Source: Candidatus Cohnella colombiensis
GTDB lineage: Bacteria; Bacillota; Bacilli; Paenibacillales; Paenibacillaceae
Assembly (NCBI GenBank): GCA_029203125.1
Contig: CP119317.1
Span: 1,116,001 to 1,180,000 of the forward strand
Direction of reading: 5' to 3'
DNA: 64,000 nt
Part shown: positions 62,288 through 64,000 of the stretch, piece by piece
Numbering within the stretch: the stretch's first letter is position 1
How the letters are laid out: each line of letters begins with the position of its first letter
Position numbers and translations under genes: made by a program
The notes under the pieces: generated by a model
The model's input: the letters and a program-made list of their open reading frames with translations, nothing else
Databases searched by the model: none
Told to the model about the DNA's origin: nothing

Positions 62288-62421
62288 GGACGATTCGCGG
62301 TCCCGAGGGGGAGGCGAATTTGCATAAGCTGTGTGCTTCAGCGATGCAAAGACGCTTCGGGCAGAATTAATACTACCCGGCCCGGGAGAGTCGTCTCATG
62401 TGTTCCGGGCTCCAAAAGGAG
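62288..62421 (+). promoter_or_regulatory. Candidate riboswitch: four-way-junction leader of the GH15 gene
   Basis: P1 GGACGA/TCGTCT (62288-62293/62391-62396) closes three hairpins: P2 TTCGC-GG-TCCC-GAGG-GGGA-G-GCGAA (62294-62318); P3 TTTGCAT/ATGCAAA with GCTG/CAGC (62319-62350); P4 TTCGGGC/GCCCGGG (62356-62362/62380-62386). Downstream, CTCC-AAAA-GGAG (62410-62421) pairs the ribosome site. GGCCCGG (62379-62385) can instead pair with CCGGGCT (62405-62411), excluding both P4 and the CTCC hairpin. This resembles a translational riboswitch; I match it to no known class. Confidence 0.55.
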
Positions 62422-62428
62422 TTGCCTC

Positions 62429-64000
62429 ATGAGTAACGAAGTGAAGTTGCAAGAGCATTTACGTAAGAAACCGTATCTTGTGGATGCTATTGCGGGAAAT
62501 TCAGCCATGCTCGTATCGCTCGGTCAAACCGGGAGATTGTATCGACTATGGTGGCCGCATATTGACTATCCGCAGCATGTGGATGAGATCCGCACAGGAT
62601 TGAGCTTATCAAGCATGCCGGGGGGCGTGACTTGGTTTGATTCAACTGAAGCGGGCTGGCAGCATGGGGCCAATTATGTGCCGCACACGAATGCGTATCG
62701 CGTGAGTTCCTCTCATCCGGATTACCCGGTGCAAGTAGAGCAAACAGATTATGCAGCTCCAGGGCAGCCTTTAATGGTTCGGAATTATCGCTTAACTTAT
62801 CAAGGTACAGAAACAACAGATTTAGAGTTTTACCACTACGGATCATTCAGAATTGCTGAAAATGAATTTTATGCGACAACCGAGTTCCGGGGGGAACACG
62901 ATGCGCTCCTTCATTATCGGCATGAGTATGCATTCGCAGTCGGAAGCTCGGCAGAATGTAGTGGCTACCAAGCAGGAACTGGAACTTGGGATGCTGCAGC
63001 AAGTGGTAACTTGAACGGTAACGAAATCGACATGCAGCCAGATGGTGCATTGAAGTGGACATTCACTAATATTGCGCCTGGACAGACGGTGGAATTCCCA
63101 ATTTACATCGCCGCAGGCGATAGTCGTGAAAGCGCGCTTGCAGCTCTTGCGCATGCAAAGAGTCGTGCGTCTAACGAATGGTTTGACGAGATGGTTGCTT
63201 ATTGGACGAATTTCTTGGCGAATGCGACTCCTTGCCCTAGTGAGGATCAGGCAATCGCAGAACTATACGAACGTTCACAGCTTGCGATGAAGCTAATGGC
63301 TGACGAGCAAACAGGAACGATCGTAGCTGCACCTGAATTTGATGAGTATTTCAGTCGGTGTGGAGGCTATGCTTATAGCTGGGGACGCGATGCAGCATTC
63401 GTAACGACGGCGTTCAACAAAGCAGGTCTTGGTGATCTATCCGAGAAGTTTTATGATTGGGCGCTTACTGCACAGGAGCCGGACGGCTCTTGGCAGCAAC
63501 GACACTATCATGATGGGAGATTGGCGCCGAACTGGGGTCTGCAAATCGATGAAGGCTCTTCGATTTTGTGGGGGATGTGGGAATACTACGTTCACTCAGG
63601 GCAGAAGCAAAACTTCTTAGACCGGGTATGGCCAGCAGTGGAAAAAGGTGCAGCGTTCCTCGTGCAATATTTGGATCCGGAAACCGGCCTTCCTAAGCCG
63701 AGCCGTGATCTATGGGAAGAGCGCGAAGCGGAGCACACTTATTCTGCAGCGGCAGTATTCGGCGGCTTAACAGCAGCAGCATCCTTCGCACGTCGTAAAG
63801 GCGAAGATGAGCTTGCAGTCGCATGGGAGCAGTCCGCGCAACAGATTGCACAGTCGATTGATGAGCATTGCTGGAATGAAGAGCGTGGCTCCTATTACCG
63901 TGGCATAAAGTTAACGGTATCGAAGGAAGCTTACGAAGCAGCTCATGAGCGTGGTGAATCCGGAGTTGTGTTCCAACGGGATAAGGGCTATTGGAAGCAT
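62429..64000 (+). CDS. Glycoside hydrolase family 15 (glucoamylase-like), partial
   Basis: The first 524 residues of a GH15 protein that runs off the window. An N-terminal beta-sandwich domain (about 1-270) is followed by the start of an (alpha/alpha)6 barrel: GGYAYSWGRDAAFVTTAFNKAG (substrate pocket) and GLQIDEGSSILWGMW, whose Glu is the likely general acid. The family cleaves terminal alpha-glucosidic bonds of starch, dextrin or trehalose. No signal peptide is present, so it is probably cytoplasmic and may act on glycogen-type oligosaccharides. ATG 62429 follows AAAAGGAG, which lies within the folded leader. Confidence 0.92.
   Translation, partial: MSNEVKLQEHLRKKPYLVDAIAGNSAMLVSLGQTGRLYRLWWPHIDYPQHVDEIRTGLSLSSMPGGVTWFDSTEAGWQHGANYVPHTNAYRVSSSHPDYPVQVEQTDYAAPGQPLMVRNYRLTYQGTETTDLEFYHYGSFRIAENEFYATTEFRGEHDALLHYRHEYAFAVGSSAECSGYQAGTGTWDAAASGNLNGNEIDMQPDGALKWTFTNIAPGQTVEFPIYIAAGDSRESALAALAHAKSRASNEWFDEMVAYWTNFLANATPCPSEDQAIAELYERSQLAMKLMADEQTGTIVAAPEFDEYFSRCGGYAYSWGRDAAFVTTAFNKAGLGDLSEKFYDWALTAQEPDGSWQQRHYHDGRLAPNWGLQIDEGSSILWGMWEYYVHSGQKQNFLDRVWPAVEKGAAFLVQYLDPETGLPKPSRDLWEEREAEHTYSAAAVFGGLTAAASFARRKGEDELAVAWEQSAQQIAQSIDEHCWNEERGSYYRGIKLTVSKEAYEAAHERGESGVVFQRDKGYWKH

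Overview
The window reads as a chromosomal segment of a low-to-moderate GC Bacillota, most likely a member of the Paenibacillaceae (Paenibacillus or a close relative). The reasons are the conserved Bacillales block hisS-aspS-tcdA-rarA behind a T-box leader, AGGAGG-type ribosome sites with frequent GTG/TTG starts, an S-layer-homology surface protein, a YtpB-type sesquarterpene synthase, SorC-type DeoR, GltC-like LysR, YugP, YitT, YhaO/YhaN and RelQ homologues, and a Firmicutes-type 6S RNA. It is ordinary core chromosome: I see no phage, insertion sequence, CRISPR, tRNA or rRNA.

Layout. 0-10 kb: SLH protein; T-box leader, hisS, aspS, tcdA; a small basic protein; rarA behind a LexA-like palindrome; a PAS-GGDEF cyclase; a CNNM/CorC membrane protein behind a folded leader. 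10.5-16.5 kb: a structured repeat, two minus-strand multi-pass transporters, ytpB, a stand-alone phosphofructokinase and a Bcp peroxiredoxin. 16.6-25.4 kb: a complete nucleoside uptake and salvage cluster (deoR, deoC, pdp, punA, and a BMP lipoprotein with ABC ATPase and two permeases, NupNOPQ-like), with an internal terminator after the lipoprotein gene. 25.4-34 kb: DUF4015 hydrolase, YitT protein, DEAD-box helicase, DUF624 protein, 6S RNA, DUF1499 protein, tpx, LysR regulator, second copy of the structured repeat, yugP and a MerR regulator.

34-41.7 kb: ammonium transporter with a perfect GlnR/TnrA box, followed by a GlnD-like DUF294 nucleotidyltransferase and a DEDDh exonuclease; TlpA-type thioredoxin; cimA; dinB; ferredoxin. 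41.8-50 kb: a CHASE2 adenylate cyclase, a 1023-residue FecR-domain exported protein and an NHL/copper-amine-oxidase-stalk protein in one apparent operon, then an L,D-transpeptidase. 50-64 kb: a 47-residue membrane protein, class 2 pyrD, relQ, a PCYCGC lipoprotein with a thioredoxin partner, rsuA-type pseudouridine synthase, HAD phosphatase, a membrane GGDEF protein, a GT4 glycosyltransferase with yhaO and yhaN, a YkvI-like transporter, and a GH15 glucoamylase cut by the window edge.

The most interesting non-gene signals are: (1) a roughly 120-nt inverted-repeat RNA/DNA element present as two full copies and one half copy, whose apical hairpin keeps its pairing while its bases change; (2) a four-way-junction leader with a sequestered ribosome site before the glucoamylase gene, resembling a riboswitch I cannot assign; (3) a folded leader and an out-of-frame strong ribosome site before the CNNM gene; (4) a T-box before hisS whose specifier appears to be an Asp codon. 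The CHASE2 cyclase-FecR-NHL operon is the best candidate for an undescribed protein signalling system.
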